Shown: piece by piece, positions 1 to 9,744 of the stretch
Position numbering within the stretch: the stretch's first letter is position 1
Layout: every line of letters begins with the position of its first letter
Source of the DNA: Hordeum vulgare subsp. vulgare
Taxonomy: Eukaryota > Streptophyta > Magnoliopsida > Poales > Poaceae
DNA length: 64,000 bases
Direction of reading: 5' to 3'
Assembly (NCBI RefSeq): GCF_904849725.1
Contig: NC_058522.1
Location: forward strand, 196,709,986-196,773,985
Position numbers and translations under genes: made by a program
The notes under the pieces: model-generated
Told to the model about the DNA's origin: nothing
Databases searched by the model: none
The model's input: the letters and a program-made list of their open reading frames with translations, nothing else

Positions 1-270
1 ATATGCAGAAAAAAATCAAAAACTAATAAACTTAGCAGTAGCGCGTGGAGTAAACTTAACAGCAGCGTGCCATTACCAGTAGCACGGTCTACTACAAGGC
101 GCTACCGATATTAGCACGAGTGCGCTGTTCTAGAGCCCGGTGCTGCTACACATGTATAGCAGTAGCACGGTCCAACCCGCGCTACTACTACAGGTTAGCT
201 GTAGCGCCATATGAGTAGCGCGGATTCACACGCTACTACTATACATAATACCCGCGCTTCTGCTAGGCTT
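1..270. repeat. Patch of repeated GCGCTACT/AGTAGCGC motifs
   Basis: A short motif of the type AGCAGTAGCGCGG, and its complement CCGCGCTACTACT, recurs in both orientations about every 20-40 bases (for example near 34-47, 75-92, 159-172, 178-191 and 211-240). No reading frame fits. Such interspersed direct and inverted short motifs resemble the subterminal or internal repeats of a DNA transposon or satellite-like filler in Triticeae, but I cannot name the family. The element continues left of the window. Confidence 0.5.
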
Positions 271-559
271 TTCCCTAGTAGTGCTCGGCAGGCCTGGTGT
301 GATCAGCCTCGCGAGGATGCTTAGCATGATCGCCCTAGTGAGGATGCTTAGCACGAGCATCCTCGCGGGGTGCGCCATCGAGACAACACTACTCTTCCAC
401 CACTGCCACCGCCTCTCGGGAGGGCCGACAACAACTGGCATGAAGAGGAGTCCGGGGGCTGTGAGGAGCCTTGTGGCGTAGCCTGTATCCTTGGCAGAGC
501 GCACACCCCTGCATCAAACTTCCTGGTCAAGTACTTCTCTCGGGAAGTAAACACGGCCC

Positions 560-1157
560 TCCCGAATCCAGCAACCGTGCGACCCCTCAAGTGGTTGCAG
601 TATGCCATCACCTTCGAATTCAAGGATGGCCTCGAGTCCACGTCCTCTGTGGGCGCGCTCCCCATGTTGTGCACCCCACCATCAGCAATGTCTCAGCCAC
701 CAAGACCCTGATCGATGGAGGCGCTAGCCTCAATGTGCTCTGTACTGAGAGCTTCAAGATGTTTCAGGTGCCTTACGACCAGCTGATGCCTACGAGGCCG
801 TTTTCAGGAGTGTCCGACGGTTCTACTGTTCACATAGGGCAAGTTTGCATCCTTGTGACCTTCGGCACGCACAAAAACTACCACACCGAGCTCATTGATT
901 TTGATGTGGTGCACATCCCCCTCCCATACAACACAACCCTGGGGTACTCAACATTGGCCAAGTTCATGGCAGCAACGCACCACCGCTACAATATCCTCTG
1001 GATGCCTGGCTGCAACGGCATCATCACCATCGCTTGTGATGAAAAGGATACGACCTATTATCTCGAGCGCACATACAAGCCTATCGCGGATGAGTATTCA
1101 GATGGTGAGGGAGATGCCATCTCGTCCCATGCGGCGCCATCGAGGAAGAGGCAGTAG
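560..1157 (+). pseudogene. Gypsy gag C-terminus and aspartic protease fragment
   Basis: Reading frame from G1. The stretch at about 560-672 reads as the end of gag (LKWLQYAITFEF). A one-base frame change near 672-680 then leads into a retropepsin-like domain with active-site motif LIDGGASLNVL (Asp codon near 714-716). It continues through a conserved block containing PYDQLMPTRPFSGV, GQVCILVTFGT and LPYNTTLGYSTLAKF to about 1115. The protease normally cuts the Gag-Pol polyprotein inside the particle. The DGG form of the active site, rather than DTG or DSG, is usual for Tat-like plant Gypsy elements. The frame stops at 1155-1157, and the RT expected next is nearly absent. Homologous to 43735-44130 in the second copy. 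Confidence 0.75.
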
Positions 1158-1609
1158 TAGTCCACCCCAGGCTCCACCAATGCGAGGAACACATTGTCCG
1201 ATGCCAGCACTGTGATCCCCATTCCCACAACCTACACTGGCCTCCCCCTCGCATACGGAGGCACACCCGGTGCGTCCTTCCAGATGGGCTCGGGGGGCTT
1301 CCACCTGGAACGCGTCCGACCTGACCAGGATCACGAAGGAGTTGCTCGGGCACCTAATGGGGGCGTCCTTCGTCACGCGCCCTCGCGAGCACGAGGCGCG
1401 ACACCAAGCACGAGGGGCACAAGAGTTCCTCGCCCAACAGATAGACAAGTTGTAGGAGGCCACCGAGAGCCTATGACACTCCAATAGCACGGCCGCCACC
1501 CACTAGAAGAATGACAAGGTACGCATGTCACTTGACGTAAGAGGCCTCAACGGGGACGACTCTCGGGACCGCTTCTAGCCGGCATGCGCTCGCATGAGCT
1601 GGAGCACCG
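1158..1609 (+). other. Degenerate linker of Gypsy G1, no readable domain
   Basis: GC-rich sequence following the protease. Short frames occur in all phases but none shows a recognisable domain. The spacing suggests remains of the protease-RT linker, now broken and shortened. Confidence 0.4.
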
Positions 1610-1700
1610 CCGCTGGCCGCATTCACATGCCCTTCGGCATGAGGAATGGTCCCGCCACCTTCCAAATGCAAGCGCGGCTCTCGGTGGTGCCCCGTGAGTG
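1610..1700 (+). pseudogene. Gypsy reverse transcriptase scrap
   Basis: A short in-frame stretch reads HMPFGMRNGPATFQMQ, matching the RT motif usually seen as MPFGL-NA-ATFQR, which lies in the palm just before the catalytic YxDD loop. Nothing upstream or downstream extends it. It therefore shows that G1 once had a pol gene in + orientation and that most of it has been deleted. Identification rests on this one motif. Confidence 0.55.
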
Positions 1701-2368
1701 ATCGAGCTCTGGCGAGCCCTAAAGATCGCAAGAACAGGTCGTGCCGACGACCGCAGCGCCTTGATTTCTAGGTGACTTTTTGGTTGTTGAATTAAGGGAA
1801 CGCATCGGGTGGTGCATGCATCGAGTAGGAAAGGTTTCATCCTAATAGCACCCTTTCTTTTTTGGTTGTGTATCGAACCTAATTATCATTTCTTTAATTT
1901 TATGTCTCCATTCCACCCGAATTGCCACGTGTGTGTGACTCCCCTCTGGCCACCTCCTGACTAGGGGATGATCATGACACCTATGCGCCGGTCCGTCCTA
2001 GTGGTGCGAGCAAATCTAGAGGATTGACCTCTTCCTCGCGAGCGATCCCCCGTGTATGCCACCTCACAAGGGCCCTTGGTGTCCCACCCTCGCGAGGGCA
2101 GGCTGGGCGACCGCCTGATGCTTGGCGCCACAGTCTCCGAGCGGTCTCCTGATGCATGGTGCCCTGAGCACCTTGGCCAAGGGACTACTATGCCTCTCGA
2201 GGCGCCCACGCTGATCCTCGGCACTGGACCCATGGGCAAACGGTCGCCCAAAGTTACTTCTCAACCGCGCACATGGAACACTAGAAGTCTCTGCTCATGA
2301 CCCTCATGTAACAATGAGGTGGGGCTCTACACGGCCTGGAGGCTCCAGGCGCACCACTCGTACCCACG
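1701..2368 (+). other. Unassigned noncoding part of Gypsy G1
   Basis: No coding domain is visible. There is a short internal near-duplication (CGACCGCCTGATGCTTGG near 2108 and a related copy near 2140). At the right end, about 2312-2335, the purine-rich AATGAGGTGGGGCT tract matches the one directly after the pol stop in the second copy (near 47850-47868). This places the former end of pol just upstream. Confidence 0.45.
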
Positions 2369-2629
2369 CCTAATGGCAGCCCCGTGCTACGTGCTGGCAG
2401 AATACGTCAGGACCGGGACAATGCCCATGCCCAGTGGACGCGCCATGCTCCATGCTCACGAAATATGGTCAAACCGCGACCATGCCCATGCCCAGTGAAA
2501 GCCCCATGCTCCGTGCTCGCGGAATACGTTCGAACCTCGTGCATGCCAACGCCAAGTGGAAGCCCGACCCCATGCTCTGTGCTGGCGGAATATGGTCGAA
2601 CAGCGACCATGCCCACGCCTAGTGGAAGC
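2369..2629 (+). repeat. ~62-bp tandem repeat array, left part
   Basis: Four and a bit tandem units of about 61-66 bp, each built around AGTGGAAGCCCCATGCTCC, then a GCTGGCGGAATA-like block, then GACCATGCCCACGCC. Units begin near 2369, 2431, 2492, 2553 and 2619. The fifth is cut by the Copia insertion and resumes at 11571. The second Gypsy copy carries four related units at 47927-48157, so the array belongs to the element. Confidence 0.85.
2625..2629. repeat. Target site duplication (left), GAAGC
   Basis: The five bases before the left LTR are GAAGC, and the same five bases follow the right LTR at 11571-11575. A 5-bp duplication is normal for Copia integrase, and it proves that 2630-11570 inserted as one unit. 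Confidence 0.93.
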
Positions 2630-4458
2630 TATTGGGTAACGTCGCATGGGAAACAAAAATTTTCCTACGCGCACGAAGACCTCTCATGGTGATGTCCATC
2701 TACGAGAGGGGATGAGTGATCTACGTACCCTTGTAGATCGTACAGCAGAAGCGTTAGTGAACGCGGTTGATGTAGTGGAATGTCCTCACGTCCCTCGATC
2801 CGCCCCGCGAACAATCCCGCGATCAGTCCCACGATCTAGTACCGAACGGACGGCACCTCCGCGTTCAGCACACGTACAGCTCGACGATGATCTCGGCCTT
2901 CTTGATCCAGCAAGAGAGACGGAGAGGTAGAAGAGTTCTCCGGCAGCGTGACGGCGCTCCGGAGGTTGGTGATGACCTTGTCTCAGCAGGGCTCCGCCCG
3001 AGCTCCGCAGAAACGCGATCCAGAGGAAAAACCGTGGAGGTATGTGGTCGGGCTGCCGTGGAAAAGTCGTCTCAAATCAGCCCTAAAACCTCCGTATATA
3101 TAGGTGGGAGGGAGGGGACCTTGCCTTGGGGCTCAAGGAGCCCCAAGGGGGTCGGCCGAGTCCAAGGGGGGAGGACTCCCCCCCCAAACCGAGTTGGACT
3201 TGGTTTGGTGGGAGGGAGTCCCCCTTCCTTCCCACCTCCTCCCTTTTTTTTTTCTTTTCTCTTGATTTTCTCTTCTTGGCGCATAGAGCCATTTTGGGCT
3301 GTCCCACCAGCCCACTAAGGGCTGGTATGCGACCCTCAAGGCCTATGGGCTTCCCCGGGGTGGGTTGCCCCCCCCCCCCCCCCGGTGAACTCCCGGAACC
3401 CATTCGTCATTCCCGGTACATTCCCGGTAACTCCGAAAACCTTCTGGTAATCAAATGAGGTCATCCTATATATCAATCTTCGTTTCCGGACTATTCTGGA
3501 AACCCTCGTGACTTCCGTGATCTCATCCAGGACTCCGAACAACATTCGGTAACCAACCATATAACTCAAATACGCATAAAACAATGTCGAACCTTAAGTG
3601 TGCAGACCCTGCGGGTTCGAGAACTATGTAGACATGACCCGAGAGACTCCTCGGTCAATATCCAATAGCGGGACCTGGATGCCCATATTTGATCCTACAT
3701 ATTCTACGAAGATCTTATCGTTTGAACCTCAGTGCCAAGGATTCATATAATCCCGTATGTCATTCCCTTTGTCCTTCGGTATGTTACTTGCCCGAGATTC
3801 GATCGTCAGTATCCGTATACCTATTTCAATCTCGTTTACCGGCAAGTCTCTTTACTCGTTCCGTAATACAAGATCCCGCAACTTACACTAAGTTACATTG
3901 CTTGCAAGGCTTGTGTGTGATGTTGTATTACCAAGTGGGCCCCGAGATACCTCTCCGTTCACACGGAGTGAAAAATCCCAGTCTTGATCCATACTAACTC
4001 AACTAACACCTTCAGAGATACCTGTAGAGCATCTTTATAGTCACCCAGTTACGTTGCGACGTTTGATACACACAAAGCATTCCTCCGGTGTCAGTGAGTT
4101 ATATGATCTCATGGTCATAGGAATAAATACTTGACACGCAGAAAACAGTAGCAACAAAATGACACGATCAACATGCTACGTCTATTAGTTTGGGTCTAGT
4201 CCATCACGTGATTCTCCTAATGACGTGATCTAGTTATCAAGCAACAACACCTAGTTCATAATCAGAAGACACTGACTATCTTTGATCAACTGGCTAGCCA
4301 ACTAGAGGCTTGCTAGGGACGGTGTTTTGTCTATGTATCCACACATGTAAATGAGTCTTCATTCAATACAATTATAGCATGGATAATAAACGATTATCTT
4401 GATACAGGAATTATAATAATAACTATATTTATTATTGCCTCTCGGGCATAATTCCACA
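2630..4458 (-). repeat. 3' LTR of Angela-type element
   Basis: 1829 bp, aligned end to end with 9745-11570. The inner end, ...ATAATTCCACA on the plus strand, has lost one A compared with ATAATTCCAACA in the other LTR. The outer end has TATTGGG instead of TGTTGGG. It contains a 16-base C run (3368-3383) that is 13 bases in the partner, and a CTATATATA-type tract near 3460-3470. It probably supplies the polyadenylation region for the element transcript. Confidence 0.92.
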
Positions 4459-4471
4459 GTCTCCCACTTGC
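4459..4471 (-). other. Polypurine tract of Angela-type element
   Basis: On the minus strand the sequence GCAAGTGGGAGAC directly precedes the 3' LTR. It is the plus-strand primer left by RNase H and matches the CAAGTGGGAGAC tract known from the BARE1/Angela group. Confidence 0.85.
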
Positions 4472-4510
4472 AATAGAGTCAATAATCTAGCCCTCACATC
4501 ACCATGTGAA

Positions 4511-5284
4511 TTACATTGTAATAAATCTAACACCCATATAGTTCTCGTATTGATCATGCTTTGGCCGTGGAAGAGGTTTAGTCAGCGGGTCCGCTACATT
4601 CAGATCCGTGTGCACTTTGCATATATTCACGTCCTCTCCCTCGACGTAGTCACGGATGAGGTTGAAGCGTCGTTTGATGTGTCTGGTCTTCTTGTGAAAC
4701 CGTGGTTCCTTTGCTAAGGCAATGGCACCAGTGTTATCACAGAACAAGGTTATTGGATTCAGTGCGCTTGGCACCACTCCAAGATCCGTCATGAACTGCT
4801 TCATCCAGACACCCTCCTTAGCCGCCTCCGAGGAAGCCATGTACTTTGCTTCACATGTAGAATCTTCTACGACGCTTTGCTTGGAACTGCACCAGCTTAC
4901 TGCACCCCCATTAAGAATAAATACGTATCCGGTTTGCGACTTAGAGTCGTTCGGATCTGTGTCAAAGCTTGCATCGACGTAACCTTTTACGGCGAGCTCT
5001 TCGTCACCTCCATACACGAGAAACATCTCCGTAGTCTTTTTCACGTACTTCAGGATATTCTTGACCGCTGTCCAGTGATCCACTCCTGGATTACTTTGGA
5101 ACCTACCTGCCATACTTATGGCCAGTCTAACATCCGGTCTAGTGCACAGCATCGCATACATGATAGAACCTATGGCTGAAGCATAAGGGACGGAGCGCAT
5201 ATGCTCTCTATCTTCATCAGTTGTTGGGCACTGAGTCTTACTCAATCTCGTACCTTGTAGAACTGGCAAGAACCCTTTCTTGGA
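4511..5284 (-). pseudogene. Copia RNase H domain (end of pol)
   Basis: C-terminal part of the Angela polyprotein, about 252 residues, in the same frame as the RT segment to its right but separated by the stop codon at 5285-5287. RNase H removes RNA from the RNA-DNA hybrid. Catalytic acidic residues are in place: Asp in KGYVDASFD (residue ~99), Glu in STCEAKYMA (~140) and Asp in LFCDNTGAIA (~178), with the conserved NVADPLTKPLPR near the end. It ends with the natural stop at 4511-4513, about 40 bases from the polypurine tract, as expected for the family. Confidence 0.88.
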
Positions 5285-6376
5285 CTATTCCATTTTGAAC
5301 CTCTTCAAAACTTTATCAAGGTATGTGCTTTGTGAAAGTCCTATCATGCGTATTGATCTATCCCTATAGATCTTAACGCCTAGAATGTAAGCAGCTTCTC
5401 CTAGGTCCTTCATAGAGAAACTTTTATTCAAGTAATCCTTTATGCTCTGTAAAAACTCTACGTTGTTTCCAATCAGTAATATGTCATCCACATATAATAT
5501 TAGAAACGCCACAGAGCTCCCACTCACTTTCTTGTAAATACAAGATTCTCCAACCACTTGTATAAACCCAAATGCTTTGATCACCTCATCAAAGCGTTTG
5601 TTCCAACTCCGAGATGGTTGCACCAGTCCATAAATGGATCGCTGGAGCTTGCACACCTTGTTAGCATTCTTAGGATCGACAAAACCTTCGGGTTGTATCA
5701 TATACAACACTTCCTTAAGGAAACCGTTAAGGAACGCCGTTTTGACATCCATCTGCCAGATTTCATAATCGAAAAATGCAGCTATTGCTAACATGATTCT
5801 GACAGACTTAAGCATCGCTACGGGTGAGAAAGTCTCATCGTAGTCAACTCCTTGAACTTGTGAAAAACCCTTTGCCACAAGTCGAGCTTTATAAATGGTC
5901 ATATTACCGTCAGCGTCCGTCTTCCTCTTAAAGATCCATTTGTTCTGAATGGCCTTGCGGCCCTCAGGCAGTACCTCCAAAGTCCACACTTTGTTCTCAT
6001 ACATGGATCCTATCTCGGACATCATGGCTTCCAGCCATTTGTTGGAATCTGGGCCCACCATTGCTTCTTCATAATTTGCAGGTTCATTGTTGTCCAACAA
6101 CATGATTGATAAGACGGGATTACCGTACCACTCTGGAGCAGCACGTGGTCTCGTCGACCTGCGTGGTTCGACAGAAACTTGAACTGGAGTTTCATGATCA
6201 TCATCATTAACTTCCTCCTCAACCGGCGTCGCAATGACAGAGGTTTCCCCTTGCCCTGCGCCACCATCCAGAGGGATGAGAGGTTCGACAACCTCGTCAA
6301 GTTCTATCTTCCTCCCACTCAATTCTCTCGAGAGAAACTCCTTCTCGAGAAAAGCTCCGTTTTTAGCTACAAACAC
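5285..6376 (-). pseudogene. Copia reverse transcriptase domain
   Basis: About 363 residues in one frame. After an acidic linker it holds the RT fingers (NKWIFKRKTDADGN, YKARLVAKGFSQ), the first catalytic Asp in QMDVKTAFLNG (~210), and the second pair in LYVDDILLIGNN (~295-298). It copies element RNA into DNA. The usual LKQASRSWN motif reads LVQPSRSWN here. The segment is bounded by two in-frame nonsense codons: TAG at 6404-6406 on the integrase side and TAG at 5285-5287 just before RNase H. Both leave the frame unchanged on either side, so they look like point mutations. Confidence 0.9.
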
Positions 6377-6403
6377 TTTGACCTCGGATTTGAGATAGAA
6401 GGT

Positions 6404-7720
6404 CTACCCAACTGTCTCTTTTGGGTAACCTATGAAGACGCACTTTTCCACTTTGGGTTCCAGCTTTTCAGGCTGAAGCTTTTTGACATAAGCATCACAT
6501 CCCCAAACTTTAAGAAACGACAACTTTGGCCTTTTGCCATACAACAGTTCGTATGGTGTCGTCTCAACGGATTTTGATGGTGCCCTATTTAAAGTGAATG
6601 CAGCTGTTTCTAATGCATAGCCCCAAAATGATAACGGCAAATCAGTAAGAGACATCATAGATCGCACCATCTCTAATAGAGTACGATTACGACGTTCGGA
6701 CACACCATTATGCTGTGGTGTTCCAGGCGGTGTTAACTGTGAAACAATTCCACATTGTCTTAAGTGAGCACCAAACTCGAAACTCAGATATTCACCCCCA
6801 CTATCAGACCGCAGGAACTTCATCTTCTTGTTACGATGATTTTCCACTTCACTCTGAAATTGCTTGAACTTTTCAAATGTTTCAGACTTGTGCTTCATCA
6901 AGTAGATATAAGCGTATCTACTTAAATCGTTAGTGAAGGTGAGAAAATAACGATATCCGCCGCGTGCCTCCACGCTCATCGGACCACACACATCGGTATG
7001 TATGATTTCCAACAAGTCACTTGCACGTTCCATTGTTCCTGAGAACGGAGTCTTAGTCATTTTGCCCATGAGGCATGGTTCGCACGTGTCAAGTGAATCA
7101 AAGTCAAGTGACTCCAAAAGTCCATCAGCATGGAGTTTCTTCATGCGCTTTACACCAATATGACCTAAGCGGCAGTGCCACAAAAATATGGCGCTATCAT
7201 TGTTAACTCTAACTCTTTTGGTCTCAATGTTATGTATATGCGTCTCGCTATCAAGATTCAATATGAAAAATCCCCTCACATTCGGTGCATGACCATAAAA
7301 GATGTTACTCATAGAAATAGAACAACCATTATTCTCTGACATAAAAGAGTAACCGTCTCGCAATAAACAAGATCCATATATAATGTTCATGCTCAACGCA
7401 GGCACTAAATAACAATGATTTAAGTTCATCACTAATCCTGACGGTAACTGAAGTGACACTGTGCCGACGGCGATTGCATCAACCTTGGAACCATTTCCTA
7501 TGCGCATCGTCACTTCATCTTTCGCCAGCCTTCGCCTATTCCGCAGTTCCTGTTTCGAGTTGCAAATATGAGCAACAGAACCGGTATCGAATACCCAGGC
7601 ACTACTATGAGAGCCGGTTAAGTACACATCAATAACATGTATATCAAATATACCTGATTTTTCTTTGCCCGCCTTCTTATCTGCCAGATACTTGGGGGAA
7701 TTGCGCTTCCAGTGACCCAT
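6404..7720 (-). pseudogene. Copia protease and integrase
   Basis: One frame of 438 residues. It starts within the zinc-knuckle tail of gag (CYYCKGMGHW), followed by aspartic protease with WVFDTGSVAHIC (Asp ~45) and integrase. The integrase zinc domain has His 182, His 187, Cys 213 and Cys 216. The core has Asp 243 (HTDVCGP), Asp 306 (LRSDSGGEY) and Glu 342 (NGVSERRNRT), an exact D,D(35)E spacing. Integrase inserts the cDNA into the host chromosome and makes the 5-bp duplication seen at the element ends. The frame ends early at TAG 6404-6406, where a Tyr codon is expected. Confidence 0.9.
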
Positions 7721-7744
7721 ACCCTTGCAATAGTAACACTCCGT

Positions 7745-8490
7745 TTCCGGTTAGGTCCAGCTTTGGGTTTCTTCGTCGGATTGGCAACAGGCTTGCTGCT
7801 CTTCTTCGAATTGCCCTTCTTGCCTTTGCCGTTTCTCTTGAAACTAGTGGTCTTATTCACCATCAACACTTGATGCTCTTTACGGAGTTCAGACTTTGCG
7901 ACTTTCAGCATCGCAAACAACTCACCGGGAGACTTGTTCATCCCTTGCATGTTGTAGTTCAACACAAAGCCTTTATAGCTTGGCGGCAGTGATTGAAGGA
8001 TTCTGTCAGTGATAGCTTCTTGCGGGAGTTCAATCCCCAGCTCAGCTAGACGGTTTGAGTACCCAGACATTTTGAGCACATGTTCACTGACAGATGAGTT
8101 TTCCTCCATCTTGCAAGCATAGAATTTATCGGAGGTCTCATACCTCTCGATCCGGGTGTTCTTCTGAAAGATAAACTCCAACTCCTGGAACATCTCAAAT
8201 GCTCCATGACGCTCAAAGCGGCGTTGAAGTCCCGGTTCTAAGCCATACAAGACTGCACATTGAACTATTGAGTAGTCCTCCTTACGTGCTAACCAAGCGT
8301 TCTTAACATCCTGATCAGCCGTAGCGGGTGGTTCATCTCCTAACGCAGCATTAAGGACATAATCCTTATTCCCAGCTTGTAAGATTAGCTTAAGATTATG
8401 AGCCCAGTCTACAAAGTTGCTTCCATCATCTTTCAACTTAGCTTTCTCTAGGAACGTATTAAAATTCAGGATGACTGTCGCGTGAGCCAT
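7745..8490 (-). pseudogene. Copia Gag
   Basis: Starts at ATG 8488-8490 (MAHATVILNFNTFLEK) and reads about 245 good residues of a UBN2-type capsid protein (QCAVLYGLEPGLQRRFE, YSNRLAELGIELPQE, LPPSYKGFVLNYNM), then a Lys-rich stretch. Gag forms the virus-like particle in the cytoplasm. Near 7745-7752 a one-base change shifts the frame. The zinc knuckle therefore continues only in the next frame, and the shifted frame runs on as nonsense to 7618. The knuckle itself reads CYYCKGMGHWKRNS, so the last Cys of the CCHC set is Ser. Confidence 0.9.
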
Positions 8491-9730
8491 GATCTACAAC
8501 ACAAATATATTCAAAGTGGACTTAGACTATGTTCAAGATAATTAGAGTTTAACTTAATCAATTTATTCGCTAAACTCCCACTCAAAAAGTACATCTCTCT
8601 AGTCATTTGAGTGATTCATGATCCACTTACACTAGCTCAAGTCCGATCATCATGTGAGTTGAGCATAGTTTCAGTGGTAAGCATCCCTATGCTAATCATA
8701 TCATCTATATGATTCATGATCGACCTTTCGGTCTCATGTGTTCCAAGGCCATGTCTGCACATGCTAGGCTCCTCAAGCTTAACCCGAGTGTTCCGCGTGC
8801 GCAACTGTTGTGCACCCGTTGTATGTGAACGTTGAGTCTATCACACCCGATCATCACGTGGTGTCTCGAAACGACGAACTGTAGCAACGGTGCACAGTCG
8901 GGGAGAACACAATTTCGTCTTGAAATTTTAGCGAGAGATCACCTCATAATGCTACCGTCGTTCTAAGCAAAACAAGGTGCATAAAAGGATTAACATCACA
9001 TGCAATTCATCAGTGACATGATATGGCCATCATCACGTGCTTCTTGATCTCCATCACCAAAGCACCGGCACGATCTTCTTGTCACCGGCGCCACACCACG
9101 ATCTCCATCAACGTGTTGCCATCGGGTTTGTCGTGCTACTCATGCTATTACAACTAAAGCTACATCCTAGCAAAATAGTAAACGCATCTGCAAGCACACA
9201 CGTTAGTATAAAGACAACCCTATGGCTCCTGCCGGTTGCCGTACCATCGACGTGCAAGTCGATATTTCTATTACAACATGATCATCTCATACATCCAATA
9301 TATCACATCACATCATTGGCCATATCACATCACAAGCATACCCTGCAAAAACAAGTTAGACGTCCTCTAATTTTGTTGTTGCATGTTTTACGTGGTGACC
9401 AAGGGTATCTAGTAGGATCGCATCTTACTTAGGCAAACACCACAACGGAGATATATGAGTTGCTATTTAACCTCATCCAAGGACCTCCTTGGTCAAATCC
9501 GATTCAACTAAAGTTGGAGAAACCGACACTTAACAGTCATCTTTGAGCAACGGAGTTACTCGTAACGATGAAACCAGTCTCTCGTAAGCGTACGAGTAAT
9601 GTCGGTCCAAGCCGCTTCAATCCAACAATACCGCGGAATCAAGAAAAGACTAAGGAGGGTAGCAAAACGCACATCACCGCCCACAAAAACTTTTGTGTTC
9701 TACTCGAGAAGACATCTACGCATGAACCTA
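8491..9730 (-). other. Untranslated leader of Angela-type element
   Basis: About 1.24 kb between the primer site and the gag start. No frame shows a recognisable domain; the 131-residue plus-strand frame at 9037-9432 is antisense to the leader and looks incidental. Long leaders are normal for the BARE1/Angela group, where this region is thought to carry packaging and dimerisation signals. Confidence 0.75.
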
Positions 9731-9744
9731 GGTCATGATGCCAC
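9731..9744 (-). other. Primer binding site of Angela-type element
   Basis: Directly after the 5' LTR, reading on the minus strand, comes GTGGCATCATGACC. It aligns with the initiator-Met tRNA site TGGTATCAGAGCC with several mismatches. Confidence 0.7.

Noticed and set aside
2369..2629. CRISPR-like array (regular repeats and spacers)
   Set aside because: Units are contiguous diverged tandem repeats of one ~62-bp sequence in a plant retroelement. There are no invariant repeats with unique spacers and no cas genes.
3368..3383. Long C runs (also 10481-10493 and near 60007-60019) as special structures
   Set aside because: Homopolymer runs of differing length in otherwise matching LTRs are best explained by slippage or sequencing uncertainty.
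3072..3458. Overlapping 80-140-residue frames near the left Angela LTR, repeated near 10149-10541
   Set aside because: They occur at the same place in both LTR copies and come from the LTR low-complexity G/C tracts. No domain is present.
9037..9432. 131-residue plus-strand frame
   Set aside because: It lies antisense in the untranslated leader of the Angela element, with no domain and His/Leu-rich composition.
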